The notes: generated by a model from the sequence alone, not told the origin. DNA of 64,000 bases from an uncultured Bacteroidales bacterium (GCA_945921355.1 CAMEKM010000003.1:1-64000), one strand, 5' to 3'; shown: positions 27,705-38,545, counted from the stretch's first letter. Numbers and translations: made by a program.

Positions 27705-30700
27705 ATGAAATTTACTCACTTACACGTACACTCACACTACTCTGTGCTCGACGGCATGAGCAAAGTGCCCGATTTAGTGGATAAATCAATTAAATTGGGA
27801 ATGCCTGCTATTGCCCTCACCGATCACGGATGTATGTACGGCATCAAAGAACTACTCGACTATTGCAAAAAAACGAACAAAAAACTCAAAGAAAAAGCGC
27901 AAGAAGAAAGTACGGCGTTCGTGCCTTTCAAACCGATTGTAGGTGTAGAAGCATACTGCGCACGTCGTAGTCGTTTGCAACGCGACAAAGACCTGAAAGC
28001 GGTGAATGCAGAAGGCAAAGCATATATCGTGGACCAAAGTGGATGGCACCTAATATTACTGGCAAAAAACATGCAGGGCTATCGCAATCTGTGTAGGATT
28101 GTGAGCGCCAGTTTTATGGAAGACAGTTACTACCGTCGTCCACGTATTGACCGCGACCTCTTGGCAGAGTATCATGAAGGATTGATATGCTGTTCAGCGT
28201 GCTTGGGTGGTGAGTTGCCACAGAAGATTATGGAGGGTATGTCCGCTATGGGAGGTGAAAACGGAAATGTTAAAAGTGAAAACTTTTTTCAAGCCGCAGA
28301 GGAGACGATAGAGTGGTACAAAAATCTATTTGGAGAAGATTATTATATTGAGATTCAGCGTCATCAGACTACCAAGCCAGGAGCAGACCAACATGTATAT
28401 CAAATGCAGCGCGAGGTGAATCCTGTATTGGTGGAATTGGCAAAAAAGCATGGTGTGAAGGTGGTAGCTACCAACGATGTGCACTTCGTAGAAGAAGAGC
28501 ATGCCGAGGCACATGACCACTTGGTATGTGTGAGCACCAACCACTTTATCGATGACGAGAATCGCATGCACTATACCAAGCAAGAATGGCTGAAATCACC
28601 TCAGGAAATGGAGGCGATTTTTAGTGACATTCCCGAAGCATTGGCAAACACACAAGAGATTGTGGATAAGGTGGAGATATACGACATTGACTCTGGACCT
28701 ATCATGCCTAAATTCCCTATTCCAGAAGAGTTTGGTACAGAGGAAAGTTATCGCCAGAAATTCACCGAGCAAGACCTCTTTGAAGAATTCACGCGCGATG
28801 AACATGGCAATGTGGTTCTTAGCGAGGATAAAGCCAATGAAAAGATTAAGAAATTAGGCGGATATGACAAACTATACCGCATCAAACTGGAAGCAGATTA
28901 CCTCGCCCATTTAGCATACAAAGGTGCACACGAACGCTACGGCGAGACGCTTACCGAAGAACAAGAAGAGCGTATTAAGTTCGAATTACACATCATGAAG
29001 ACAATGGGTTTCCCAGGTTACTTCTTGATTGTGATGGATTTTATCCGTGCAGCCCGTGAGGAGTTGGGCGTAAGCGTAGGTCCTGGACGTGGTAGTGCTG
29101 CAGGTTCGGTGGTAGCATATTGCTTGCGTATCACCGACTTAGACCCATTGAAATACGACTTGCTGTTTGAGCGTTTCCTAAACCCCGACCGTATTTCCCT
29201 ACCCGATATTGATACCGACTTTGACGATGCAGGTCGTGGTAAAGTGCTCGATTGGGTGAGCGATAAATATGGTCATACGCAAGTGGCACATATCATCACC
29301 TACGGCACCATGGCGACCAAATCAGCTATTGCAGATGTGGGACGTGTACAACGTATCCCACTGGCACGCGTAAATGAAATCAAGAGTTATATTCCTGACC
29401 GCAGTTTCCCAGATAATATCAAAGATGAGAAAGGCAAATCGCCAAAAGTCAACCTAAAGAACTGCTATAAGTATGTGGATGAATTGCGCATGTTGCTGAA
29501 TGGCGATGAGCCACAGATACGCAACATGCTCACCTACGCAGCACAATTGGAAGATACTATTCGTCAAGTGGGTGTACACGCATGCGGTGTGATTATTGGT
29601 GCAGATGACTTGACAAAGTTTGCTCCGTTGAGCACTGTAGAAGACCGCGAATCGGGCAAACGCGTATTGGTAACGGAGTATGATGGCCATGTGGTAGAAA
29701 GTGTGGGATTGATTAAGATGGACTTCCTTGGACTGAAGACACTGACTATTATCAAGGAATGTTTGCAGAATATATCCAAAGCGCATGGTATCAACATTGA
29801 TATTGACCATATCCCTATTGATGACGCAGATACCTATAAACTTTTCCAAGAGGGAAGAACGGTGGGTGTGTTCCAGTTTGAGTCGGCAGGTATGCGCAAA
29901 TACATGAAGGAACTCAAACCAACCGTCATTGGAGACCTCATTGCGATGAACGCATTGTACCGTCCTGGTCCAATGGATTATATTCCACAGTTTATTCGTC
30001 GTAAACATGGATTGGAGCCGGTGACCTATGATATTCCCGTGATGGAGAAGTATCTAAAGGACACCTATGGTGTGACGGTATATCAAGAGCAAGTGATGTT
30101 GCTTTCCCGTCTGTTGGCTAACTTCACTCGCGGCGAGAGCGACCAATTGCGTAAGGCGATGGGTAAGAAGATCATGGCTATGTTGGCTGAACTGAAACCG
30201 AAATTTATCAATGGTGGCAAGAGCAATGGTCATGACGAAAAGGTGCTGGAGAAGATCTGGGCGGACTGGGAGAAGTTTGCATCGTATGCGTTTAACAAAT
30301 CGCACGCAGCATGCTACTCATGGGTGGCTTATCAGACAGCATATCTCAAGGCCCATTACCCTGCTGAGTTTATGGCAGCCAACTTGACCGTAGCAAAAGA
30401 CGACATCAAGGATGTGACGAAGTTCATGGACGAGTGCAAGGCCATGAAGATTTCGGTACTTGCGCCCGATGTGAATGAATCGGAGATGAACTTCACCGTC
30501 AATAGCAAGGGGGATGTACGCTTTGGATTGGGTGGCGTGAAAGGTGTAGGTGAAGGTGCCGTAGAAGCTATCATTCAAGAACGCGAGAAGAACGGCAAGT
30601 ACAAAGACTTATTTGACTTCTTAGAGCGTGTGAACCTACAAGCATGCAACCGCAAGACGGTCGAGAGTTTAGCACTGGCAGGTGCCTTTGACTGCTTCGA

Positions 30701-31667
30701 AGGTTTCTATCGTGAGCAATTATTTGGTACGAATGCCAAAGGTGAAAATATATTGGAAGTGGTGATGCGTTATGGCAACCGCTATCAACAAGACAAACAA
30801 GAACAGTCAATTACATTATTTGACGGTTTTGGCGGATTAGGAATAGAAGTGCAGCGCCCAGAATTGCCCGTTGTACCACGCTGGACAGCCATCGAACGAC
30901 TCAACAAAGAGAAAGAGCTAATCGGTATATTCCTCTCGGCTCACCCGCTGGATGAATGGGAATTTGAAGTGCGTGAAATGTGTAATATCACAGCCGAAGA
31001 GATGCACCAATTCGAGGCATGGAGTTCGCCAACAGCACGTAATACTTCTACCGCACAAGATGACGAGAGCGATGAAGAAAATGAAGAAATAGAGAAACTA
31101 ACTCCTAATCAGTGGATTGAGAAGCGTGCAGGACAGCCATTGCATTTGGGTGGAATCATTGTGGCAGCAGAAGATCGTATGTCACAAAAAGGTAATCCTT
31201 GGGGAAAATATACCATTGAAGACTATACCGGTAGTTATCAATTTAGTGCATTTGGCGAAACATATCAACGCTTTGCTGCACTACTCAAACCTAATGTGTA
31301 CGTATATATAACAGGTGTCATACAGCAAAGAGGTGCACATATGAAATGGTTTAAACCCAAGCCAGCAGAAGAGGCCGAATATGAATTTGCACTGCAACAA
31401 GTACAACTGATACAAGATGCACAGAAGGATTTGCAAAGTATTACGTTACAAATACCAATTGAGAACGTACAACCAGACTTGATTGATTCTTTGACAGAAA
31501 TGGCTCAACAATATCCTGGTAATACACCATTGCATATTCAGATATTTGATACCATCAAGCAGAATGTAATAACTTTTAACGCGACCCCTATTCAAATGAA
31601 TCACACTTTCTATAATTGGTTGAAAGAACTACAAACTGACGAAACGTTACAATACAAAGTGAATTAA
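27705..31667 (+). CDS. dnaE: DNA polymerase III subunit alpha
   Basis: PHP domain HLHVHSHYSVLDG, PGRGSAAGSVVAYCL, LPDIDTDFDD, MDFLGLKTLTI, MNALYRPGPM. Confidence 0.97.
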   Translation: MKFTHLHVHSHYSVLDGMSKVPDLVDKSIKLGMPAIALTDHGCMYGIKELLDYCKKTNKKLKEKAQEESTAFVPFKPIVGVEAYCARRSRLQRDKDLKAVNAEGKAYIVDQSGWHLILLAKNMQGYRNLCRIVSASFMEDSYYRRPRIDRDLLAEYHEGLICCSACLGGELPQKIMEGMSAMGGENGNVKSENFFQAAEETIEWYKNLFGEDYYIEIQRHQTTKPGADQHVYQMQREVNPVLVELAKKHGVKVVATNDVHFVEEEHAEAHDHLVCVSTNHFIDDENRMHYTKQEWLKSPQEMEAIFSDIPEALANTQEIVDKVEIYDIDSGPIMPKFPIPEEFGTEESYRQKFTEQDLFEEFTRDEHGNVVLSEDKANEKIKKLGGYDKLYRIKLEADYLAHLAYKGAHERYGETLTEEQEERIKFELHIMKTMGFPGYFLIVMDFIRAAREELGVSVGPGRGSAAGSVVAYCLRITDLDPLKYDLLFERFLNPDRISLPDIDTDFDDAGRGKVLDWVSDKYGHTQVAHIITYGTMATKSAIADVGRVQRIPLARVNEIKSYIPDRSFPDNIKDEKGKSPKVNLKNCYKYVDELRMLLNGDEPQIRNMLTYAAQLEDTIRQVGVHACGVIIGADDLTKFAPLSTVEDRESGKRVLVTEYDGHVVESVGLIKMDFLGLKTLTIIKECLQNISKAHGINIDIDHIPIDDADTYKLFQEGRTVGVFQFESAGMRKYMKELKPTVIGDLIAMNALYRPGPMDYIPQFIRRKHGLEPVTYDIPVMEKYLKDTYGVTVYQEQVMLLSRLLANFTRGESDQLRKAMGKKIMAMLAELKPKFINGGKSNGHDEKVLEKIWADWEKFASYAFNKSHAACYSWVAYQTAYLKAHYPAEFMAANLTVAKDDIKDVTKFMDECKAMKISVLAPDVNESEMNFTVNSKGDVRFGLGGVKGVGEGAVEAIIQEREKNGKYKDLFDFLERVNLQACNRKTVESLALAGAFDCFEGFYREQLFGTNAKGENILEVVMRYGNRYQQDKQEQSITLFDGFGGLGIEVQRPELPVVPRWTAIERLNKEKELIGIFLSAHPLDEWEFEVREMCNITAEEMHQFEAWSSPTARNTSTAQDDESDEENEEIEKLTPNQWIEKRAGQPLHLGGIIVAAEDRMSQKGNPWGKYTIEDYTGSYQFSAFGETYQRFAALLKPNVYVYITGVIQQRGAHMKWFKPKPAEEAEYEFALQQVQLIQDAQKDLQSITLQIPIENVQPDLIDSLTEMAQQYPGNTPLHIQIFDTIKQNVITFNATPIQMNHTFYNWLKELQTDETLQYKVN
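28254..28281. repeat. Four heptanucleotide-like units inside dnaE
   Basis: GGTGAAA ACGGAAA TGTTAAA AGTGAAA within the segment encoding SAMGGENGNVKSENFF. Confidence 0.6.
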
Positions 31668-31698
31668 TCAAAAAGCCCGATATTGGGCTTTTTTGATT
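31666..31698 (+). terminator. Intrinsic terminator of dnaE
   Basis: aatcaaaaagccc-gatatt-gggcttttttgatt. Confidence 0.8.
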
Positions 31699-31766
31699 AA
31701 TTTGCAACTATTTCAATGGGGAGGGAGCTTTAAGGCTGTAAAGTTTGACCATTGTAGCAACAATAA

Positions 31767-31796
31767 AAACGAGAAACTCAATCGAGTTTCTCGTTT
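31767..31796 (-). terminator. Intrinsic terminator of tRNA-Pro
   Basis: Minus strand AAACGAGAAACTC-GATT-GAGTTTCTCGTTTTTATTG. Confidence 0.8.
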
Positions 31797-31802
31797 GGTT
31801 AG

Positions 31803-31877
31803 TCGGGATGGCGAGATTCGAACTCACGACCTCCTGCTCCCAAAGCAGGCATTCTAACCGGGCTGAACTACATCCCG
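31803..31877 (-). tRNA. tRNA-Pro (TGG anticodon)
   Basis: Minus strand CGGGATGTAGTTCAGCCCGGTTAGAATGCCTGCTTTGGGAGCAGGAGGTCGTGAGTTCGAATCTCGCCATCCCGA; complete cloverleaf, no encoded CCA. Confidence 0.97.
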
Positions 31878-31902
31878 CACACTTCCTTTTCGAAAGCGGG
31901 TG

Positions 31903-31934
31903 CAAAGGTACTGCTTTTTTTTGACATGACCAAA
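31903..31934 (-). promoter_or_regulatory. Promoter for tRNA-Pro
   Basis: Minus strand TTTG-N20-TACCTTTG. Confidence 0.75.
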
Positions 31935-32053
31935 TATTTTTCAAAAAAAAGTATATTTTTTTATCTTTTTTTGAAGATTTATACTTTTACTCTTATATTT
32001 TCCGCCCCAAAAGCAGGTGATTATTTTTTTTAACACAAGAAAAGGCACTTTAG

Positions 32054-32085
32054 TTTGTGTATGTCAAAAAAAAGTTGTAACTTTG
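32054..32085 (+). promoter_or_regulatory. Promoter for the 32123 / PorE-like unit
   Basis: TTTG-N20-TAACTTTG. Confidence 0.75.
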
Positions 32086-32122
32086 CGCGCTAAATGTAAA
32101 TGCCTACAAAGTAGAGTGCAAT

Positions 32123-32329
32123 ATGAAAACTATCATCATAGCTATTATGGCACTCGGAATAGCCATCGCACTATTATCAATTGGGGTAATATTACGGAAA
32201 GATGGACAATTTCGTAGTGAACATATCTCGCAGAATGCGCGCATGCGCAAAGAAGGTATCCATTGTGCCACCTCACAAGACAGAGAAGCACGCAAAAAAC
32301 GAAAATTCAATATCAAGGAATTGGAATGA
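32123..32329 (+). CDS. Small single-TM membrane protein
   Basis: 68-aa ORF with N-terminal TM helix, directly after a promoter and overlapping the start of the next gene by 4 bp. Confidence 0.65.
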   Translation: MKTIIIAIMALGIAIALLSIGVILRKDGQFRSEHISQNARMRKEGIHCATSQDREARKKRKFNIKELE

Positions 32330-34371
32330 AGATAACACGCAACATATTGATATTATCGCTTATGCTGGTATGCATGAGTGCATGCAGCATATCAGCCCGT
32401 ATTAAACGTGCTGATAAACGTTTTGCGATTGGGGAATATTATGAAGCAGGAGAGCAATATCGCCAAGTATATCGTAACATATCGTCAAAAGACAAACCGC
32501 TGAAAGCCTACGTAGCATTTCAACAAGGTGAGTGTAATCGAATATTGAATAATACTAAAGCAACAACTGCATACAAGAATGCGATTCGCTATTTATATTT
32601 TCACACCGACTCAATTGTCTTTCTTCGATATGCACAAGCCTTGCATTATCAAGGAAAATACAAAGAGGCAATCAAGCAATATGATATTTACTTGCACTCC
32701 TACCCTGACAATTATGTAGCACAGGCAGGCAAATACTCCTGTATGCAAATGGAGGAATGGAGAAAACAGAAGAGTCGCTATGAGGTTAATCCCGTTAAGG
32801 CATTTAATGCCAAGCGCTCGAGCAATATGGCTCCCGCACTGCTGAATGCAGATGGCGATGCCATAGTCTTCAGTTCCAACCGAAGTGAGACCAAAGAGAA
32901 GAAAGGCAAAAACAAAGTGCGCGTATCCTCCGTTACTGGTGCAGCATCGTTCAATCTGTACTCAGCCCGCAAGAATGCGGCTGGTCAATGGGAAGACATT
33001 GCCCTATGCGAGGGCCTATATAGCGACGAACCAAGCGAGGAAGAAGAATCCAGTATTGGCAGCAAACAAAGTAGTCCAGCCGAATTGGGCGTTTGTTGTT
33101 TCTCGCCCGATGGTCGTACTATGTATTTCACCTATTCTAAGCCAGTCAATGGACAGGACTTGGGTGCTAAGATCTATAGGTCGCGACGCGCCAGTGGCGA
33201 ATGGAGCGAGGCGCAAGAAGTGAAGTTGTTTAGCGATAGTAGCATCACAGTAGGACACCCTACCATCAATGCTACTGGTGATACGATGTACTTTGTCAGC
33301 GATGCTCCTGGCGGCTTTGGTGGGAAAGATATTTATATGGCCATTTTCGACGGAAGTACTTGGGGCGACATTCGCAATCTCGGTCCGAAGATCAACACTA
33401 CAGATGATGAATTATACCCATATATCCGACAAGATGGTAGGTTGTATTTCTCATCAAAAGGTCATCCTGGCTATGGCGGATTGGATATATTCTACGCGAC
33501 ACCCGTAGATACCACATGGGAAATCTACAATATGGGAGCACCGTTCAACTCGCAAAACGATGATTTTGGTATCTGCTTTATCGGGCAAACAGAAGATGGA
33601 TACTTTTCCTCCAATAGAAAGCAAAAGAAAGGATATGACCTTATATATAGTTTCGTACTGCCTAAAATGGAGATATTGGTAGAAGGTACAGTTAGCGATG
33701 ACCAGGGCGAAGCGCTGACAGAGGGAGTGATTCGTTTAGTAGGCGATGATGGCACAAATATCAAGACGCAGATTCGTCGCGACGGCACCTACAAGCTCAA
33801 ATTAAACAAAAACGTGCGCTATTTGATGTTGGCGACTTCGAGAGGTTATCTGAACCAACAACAACAATTTGCGACGACGGGACTGGAAGATAGTCATACT
33901 TACCAACAAAACTTTATGTTGAGTTCGGTATCCAAGCCTGTGAAGATGGGTAATATATTCTTTAAGTTCGGCAGCTGGGAACTGACCCCGAACTCGGAAG
34001 ATGGATTGAATGCACTGATTAAATTGCTCAATGATAATCCAAACATTACCATCGAAATGGCTGCCCACACCGATATGGTGGGCAATAATGCGGGCAACCA
34101 AGAGTTGTCGCTCCGCCGTGCACAGTCGGTAGTGGATTACTTAATCAAACACGGCATTGAAAGCGAACGTCTGACCCCTGTAGGCTATGGCGAAGAGAAA
34201 CCTGTGGTGGTGGATGATGCACTGAGGAAACAACACACATTCCTGCCGAAGGGACAAGTACTGGACGAGGCGTATATCTCTACCCTACCCGCTGACCAAC
34301 AGGAGATTTGCAATTCGCTGAACCGTCGTACCGAGTTCCGCGTATTGAAAACCACGTATAATCTGTATTAA
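32326..34371 (+). CDS. PorE-like lipoprotein: TPR-like N-terminus, WD40/PD40 propeller, regulatory-like domain, OmpA C-terminal domain
   Basis: Lipobox MLVCMSAC; repeated SPDGRTMYFTYSK / DTMYFVSDAPGGFGGKDIYM blocks; EGTVSDDQGEALTEGVIRLV; OmpA TIEMAAHTDMVGNNAGNQELSLRRAQSVVDYLIKHGI. Confidence 0.85.
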   Translation: MKITRNILILSLMLVCMSACSISARIKRADKRFAIGEYYEAGEQYRQVYRNISSKDKPLKAYVAFQQGECNRILNNTKATTAYKNAIRYLYFHTDSIVFLRYAQALHYQGKYKEAIKQYDIYLHSYPDNYVAQAGKYSCMQMEEWRKQKSRYEVNPVKAFNAKRSSNMAPALLNADGDAIVFSSNRSETKEKKGKNKVRVSSVTGAASFNLYSARKNAAGQWEDIALCEGLYSDEPSEEEESSIGSKQSSPAELGVCCFSPDGRTMYFTYSKPVNGQDLGAKIYRSRRASGEWSEAQEVKLFSDSSITVGHPTINATGDTMYFVSDAPGGFGGKDIYMAIFDGSTWGDIRNLGPKINTTDDELYPYIRQDGRLYFSSKGHPGYGGLDIFYATPVDTTWEIYNMGAPFNSQNDDFGICFIGQTEDGYFSSNRKQKKGYDLIYSFVLPKMEILVEGTVSDDQGEALTEGVIRLVGDDGTNIKTQIRRDGTYKLKLNKNVRYLMLATSRGYLNQQQQFATTGLEDSHTYQQNFMLSSVSKPVKMGNIFFKFGSWELTPNSEDGLNALIKLLNDNPNITIEMAAHTDMVGNNAGNQELSLRRAQSVVDYLIKHGIESERLTPVGYGEEKPVVVDDALRKQHTFLPKGQVLDEAYISTLPADQQEICNSLNRRTEFRVLKTTYNLY

Positions 34372-34380
34372 TCGTAAATT

Positions 34381-35175
34381 ATGAAACAATATCTTGATCT
34401 CTGCCAACGCGTTCTCAACGAAGGAACTGAGAAGCATGACCGCACAGGTACGGGCACTATCTCGGTCTTCGGTCATCAAATGCGTTTTAATCTTGAGGAT
34501 GGATTTCCACTATTGACTACCAAGAAACTTCACCTCAAGTCCATCATCTATGAGCTCTTATGGTTTCTCAAAGGGGATACCAATGTGAAGTATCTGCAAG
34601 ACCACGGTGTACGCATTTGGAACGAATGGGCAGATGAGAATGGCGAATTGGGGCCTGTGTATGGTCATCAATGGCGCTCATGGCCAGACTATCAAGGTGG
34701 TCATATTGACCAAATAACTCAATTGGTGGAGCAAATTAAGAAGAATCCTGACTCGCGCCGTCATATCGTAAGTGCATGGAACGTTGCCGAAGTCAACAAC
34801 ATGGCTCTTCCACCTTGCCACACCTTGTTCCAATTCTATGTGGCAGACGGTCGCCTGTCGCTGCAACTATATCAACGCTCGGCTGATATTTTCTTGGGTG
34901 TACCATTTAACATTGCATCATATGCATTGCTACTACAAATGATGGCGCAAGTGACAGGACTAAAGGCAGGTGATTTTGTGCACACGTTTGGCGATGCACA
35001 TATCTATCTCAATCATATTGAACAAGTAAAACTCCAACTGACACGTGATCCGCGTCCTCTACCAAAGATGCTTATCAATCCCAACGTGAAAGACTTACTT
35101 GATTTCAAGTTCGAGGACTTCCAACTAGTTGATTACGACCCACATCCACACATCGCAGGTGTCGTAGCCGTATAA
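34381..35175 (+). CDS. thyA: Thymidylate synthase
   Basis: [52 protein letters not shown]. Confidence 0.98.
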   Translation: MKQYLDLCQRVLNEGTEKHDRTGTGTISVFGHQMRFNLEDGFPLLTTKKLHLKSIIYELLWFLKGDTNVKYLQDHGVRIWNEWADENGELGPVYGHQWRSWPDYQGGHIDQITQLVEQIKKNPDSRRHIVSAWNVAEVNNMALPPCHTLFQFYVADGRLSLQLYQRSADIFLGVPFNIASYALLLQMMAQVTGLKAGDFVHTFGDAHIYLNHIEQVKLQLTRDPRPLPKMLINPNVKDLLDFKFEDFQLVDYDPHPHIAGVVAV

Positions 35176-35191
35176 TTCAAAATTTATAATT

Positions 35192-35680
35192 ATGCTCAAT
35201 CTTATCGTAGCTATCGCAGAAAATAATGCTATCGGCAAGGCAGGCGATTTGCTCTGCCACATGCCAAGTGATTTACAATACTTCAAGCACCAAACTTCGG
35301 GTTGCACTGTCATCATGGGCGAGCGCACTTTCTTCTCGTTACCAAAGCATCCACTGCCTAATCGCCGCAACATCGTGCTTTCCGACCGCGCTGACTTCAC
35401 CTTTGAGAAAACAGAGGTGGTACACTCTATTCCAGAGGCACAGGCGGCTGTCGCGCCTAACGAACAAGCATTTATCATTGGTGGTGGAATGGTTTATCGC
35501 CAGTTTCTACCTCTGGTAGATAAACTCTATATTACCCATATCCACCATTCTTGGGAGGATGCCGACACCTTCTTCCCCGAAATTGACCCTGCTATATGGC
35601 AATGTATCAGCGAAGATAGCCACGAGGCAGATGATAAAAACCCTTATCCATACACTTTTGCTATTTACATCAAAAAATAA
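35192..35680 (+). CDS. folA: Dihydrofolate reductase
   Basis: LIVAIAENNAIGKAGDLLCHMPSDLQYFK. Confidence 0.96.
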   Translation: MLNLIVAIAENNAIGKAGDLLCHMPSDLQYFKHQTSGCTVIMGERTFFSLPKHPLPNRRNIVLSDRADFTFEKTEVVHSIPEAQAAVAPNEQAFIIGGGMVYRQFLPLVDKLYITHIHHSWEDADTFFPEIDPAIWQCISEDSHEADDKNPYPYTFAIYIKK

Positions 35681-35682
35681 AC

Positions 35683-37743
35683 ATGCGTAAACTTATCATA
35701 ATGGCTACACTTGCCCTATTGGCTGCCTCTTGTCAAACAAAAGAAGATGCCACCAAAGCACCTATCACTAAACCCGAAATCACTATTGAAGGTGGACGCC
35801 TCACCCCCGAAGCACTTTGGGCGATGGGACGTATCAACTCGGTACTGCCCAATGAGCAAACCGAGCAGATCGCCTATACCGTCAGTTACTACAGCGTTGA
35901 GGAGAATCGTTCGACCTCATGGATTCGTGTAGCAAAAGAAGATGAAGCAGGTCGATTGCAGACACAAAGTGAATGGGTAGGCTACGAGCCTGCATGGTGG
36001 GGCAATGATCTGGCATATCTCAAGGCAGGAAAACTGTACGTAAAAGGCGATAAGGCGAAAGATGCATGCCTCAAGGGCTTTGACAAGGATATTGAGGGTT
36101 TCCTACTCTCTCCTCAAGGCGATAAGATCATTCTCATTGCACAGGTAAAGACTTTAGCTAGTACAATGGACAAACATCCTGACCTGCCATTGGCTTCGGG
36201 TCGCGTAGTAGATGACTTGATGTACAAGCATTGGGACGAGTGGACAGAGACTGCACCTCACCCTTTCCTCTGCGACCTGAAAAGAGAAAAGGGAAAATTG
36301 GTAGTAAGCAATTGCGTGGATCTTTTAGAAGGTACTCCATATGAATCTCCTATGAAGCCTTTTGGCGGTGTTGAGCAATTGGCGTGGAGCCCAGATGGCA
36401 AAACCATCGCCTACACTTGTCGCAAGAAAAGCGGATTGGAGTATGCCATCTCTACCAACTCCGACATCTATCTTTATAACTTGGGAACTGGCACGCACAC
36501 CAACCTTACCGAGGGTAATATGGGCTATGATACTAACCCCAGTTATTCACCCAACGGTGAGTACATTGCATGGCAATCGATGGAGCGTGACGGCTACGAG
36601 AGTGATGAGAATAGGCTGATGATTTGCCACCTCGCTACGGGCGAGCAACGATTCCTTACACACGGTATGGAAACCAATGTAGATAGTTACTACTGGAAAG
36701 ACAACAGCTCACTTGTTTTCAGCGCCGTATGGCACGCTACTAGCATGCTCTATGAGGTGAATCTACAGGGTAAACATCAATGCCTCACCACGGGGCAATA
36801 CGACTATGTGCCTGGCGGTAATATCGACAGCACCTACTATTGCTTGCGTCATTCAATGCGTGAGGCTAACGAAATCTTCCGCTTTAAGCAAGGTAAAGCA
36901 CCCGTGCAGATTAGTCATGAGAATGAGAACATCTATGCACAAATCACCATGGGAGAAGTGGTACCTCGTTGGCAAAAAACTACCGATGGAAAGGACATGC
37001 TTACATGGATTATCTATCCTCCTCACTTCGACCCTAGCAAAAAATACCCTACTCTGCTCTATTGTGAAGGTGGACCTCAATCTCCGGTGAGCCAGTTCTG
37101 GAGTTTCCGCTGGAACTTTATGATGATGTCTGCCAACGATTATATTATAGTAGCCCCAAACCGTCGTGGTCTTCCTGGCTTTGGCAATGAGTGGAACGAA
37201 CAAATCAGCGGTGACTATGGAGGTCAATGTATGAAGGACTACCTCTCGGCTATTGATGAGTTTGTAGCCAGCGAACCATACGTGGATAAAGACCGTTTGG
37301 GGTGCGTAGGTGCATCGTTTGGCGGATTTAGCGTATATTGGTTGGCAGGTCATCACAACAAGCGCTTCAAAGCGTTTATTGCACACGATGGTATCTTCAA
37401 TATGGAGATGCAATACCTCGAGACAGAAGAAAAATGGTTTGCTAACTGGGATATGGGTGGCGCCTATTGGGATAAGAAAAACAAAATTGCGCAACGTACC
37501 TTTGCCAACTCGCCACATCTCTTTGTGGACAAGTGGGACACTCCTATCCTTTGTATTCATGGCGAAAAGGACTATCGTATTCTGGCCAACCAAGGTATGG
37601 CAGCATTTGATGCAGCCAAGATGCGCGGAGTGGAAGCCCAACTGCTCATTTTCCCAGATGAGAACCATTGGGTATTGAAGCCACAAAATGGTATCTTGTG
37701 GCAACGCACATTCTTCAGTTGGTTAGATAAATGGTTGAAGTAA
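35683..37743 (+). CDS. S9 family prolyl oligopeptidase (DPP-like) lipoprotein
   Basis: Lipobox LALLAASC; beta-propeller; GASFGGFSVYWLAG nucleophile motif and C-terminal DENHW. Confidence 0.92.
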   Translation: MRKLIIMATLALLAASCQTKEDATKAPITKPEITIEGGRLTPEALWAMGRINSVLPNEQTEQIAYTVSYYSVEENRSTSWIRVAKEDEAGRLQTQSEWVGYEPAWWGNDLAYLKAGKLYVKGDKAKDACLKGFDKDIEGFLLSPQGDKIILIAQVKTLASTMDKHPDLPLASGRVVDDLMYKHWDEWTETAPHPFLCDLKREKGKLVVSNCVDLLEGTPYESPMKPFGGVEQLAWSPDGKTIAYTCRKKSGLEYAISTNSDIYLYNLGTGTHTNLTEGNMGYDTNPSYSPNGEYIAWQSMERDGYESDENRLMICHLATGEQRFLTHGMETNVDSYYWKDNSSLVFSAVWHATSMLYEVNLQGKHQCLTTGQYDYVPGGNIDSTYYCLRHSMREANEIFRFKQGKAPVQISHENENIYAQITMGEVVPRWQKTTDGKDMLTWIIYPPHFDPSKKYPTLLYCEGGPQSPVSQFWSFRWNFMMMSANDYIIVAPNRRGLPGFGNEWNEQISGDYGGQCMKDYLSAIDEFVASEPYVDKDRLGCVGASFGGFSVYWLAGHHNKRFKAFIAHDGIFNMEMQYLETEEKWFANWDMGGAYWDKKNKIAQRTFANSPHLFVDKWDTPILCIHGEKDYRILANQGMAAFDAAKMRGVEAQLLIFPDENHWVLKPQNGILWQRTFFSWLDKWLK

Positions 37744-37761
37744 TATAGAATTTAGTGAGAG

Positions 37762-38505
37762 ATGATAAATTTAGAAGGAAAAAATGCATTGATTACTGGT
37801 GCGTCGCGTGGTATTGGACGTTCCATTGCTCTGCTTTTTGCAGAGTATGGATGTAATATCGCGTTCACATATATCAACGAAGACCAAGAAGCGGCAGACA
37901 TTACTGCCGAGCTACAAGCCAAAGGTGTACGAGTGCTTTGCATCAAGAGCGATGCTGCCAATTTTGCTGCTGCACATGAGGTAGTGAAACAAGTAGTGGA
38001 TGCCTTTAGCAAAATAGACATATTAGTTTGTAACGCAGGCATCACTCATGACACGCTACTCATGCGTATGACTGAGGAGCAATGGGATGATGTACTCAAT
38101 GTGAATCTCAAGTCCGTATTTAATTACTGCCATGCTGTTACCCCACACATGGTCCGTCAGCGCAGTGGAAGCATCATTGCTATGTCATCCGTTGTAGGTA
38201 TTGGAGGTAATGCAGGACAAGCCAATTATGCTGCATCTAAGGCTGGTATCATTGGTTTAATAAAAACATTGAGCAAAGAATTAGGAGGTCGTAATATTCG
38301 TGCAAATGCCATTGCACCAGGATTCATCCTGACAGACATGACGTTAGCACTACCAGAAACAACGCGTACAGAAATGACTAAAATGATACCTATGCGTCGT
38401 TATGGTGAAACGGATGAAGTCGCCAAAGTGGCACTATTCTTGGCATCTGACCTCTCCTCATATGTTTCGGGACAAGTAATTTCCGTAAATGGTGCTATGG
38501 GATAA
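37762..38505 (+). CDS. fabG: 3-oxoacyl-ACP reductase (SDR)
   Basis: GASRGIGRSIA, NAGITHD, S-Y-K triad, C-terminal YVSGQVISVNGAMG. Confidence 0.85.
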   Translation: MINLEGKNALITGASRGIGRSIALLFAEYGCNIAFTYINEDQEAADITAELQAKGVRVLCIKSDAANFAAAHEVVKQVVDAFSKIDILVCNAGITHDTLLMRMTEEQWDDVLNVNLKSVFNYCHAVTPHMVRQRSGSIIAMSSVVGIGGNAGQANYAASKAGIIGLIKTLSKELGGRNIRANAIAPGFILTDMTLALPETTRTEMTKMIPMRRYGETDEVAKVALFLASDLSSYVSGQVISVNGAMG

Positions 38506-38545
38506 TAATCGCATAAATAGAACATAAATTAAAAATAATAGCAAT

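Noticed and set aside
36853-37704. 283-aa minus-strand ORF
   Set aside because: Antisense to the S9 peptidase catalytic domain; no recognisable motifs
37762-38505. The 37762 FabG-like gene as part of the acyl module
   Set aside because: On the opposite strand and more than 11 kb away, following the S9 peptidase gene; more likely housekeeping
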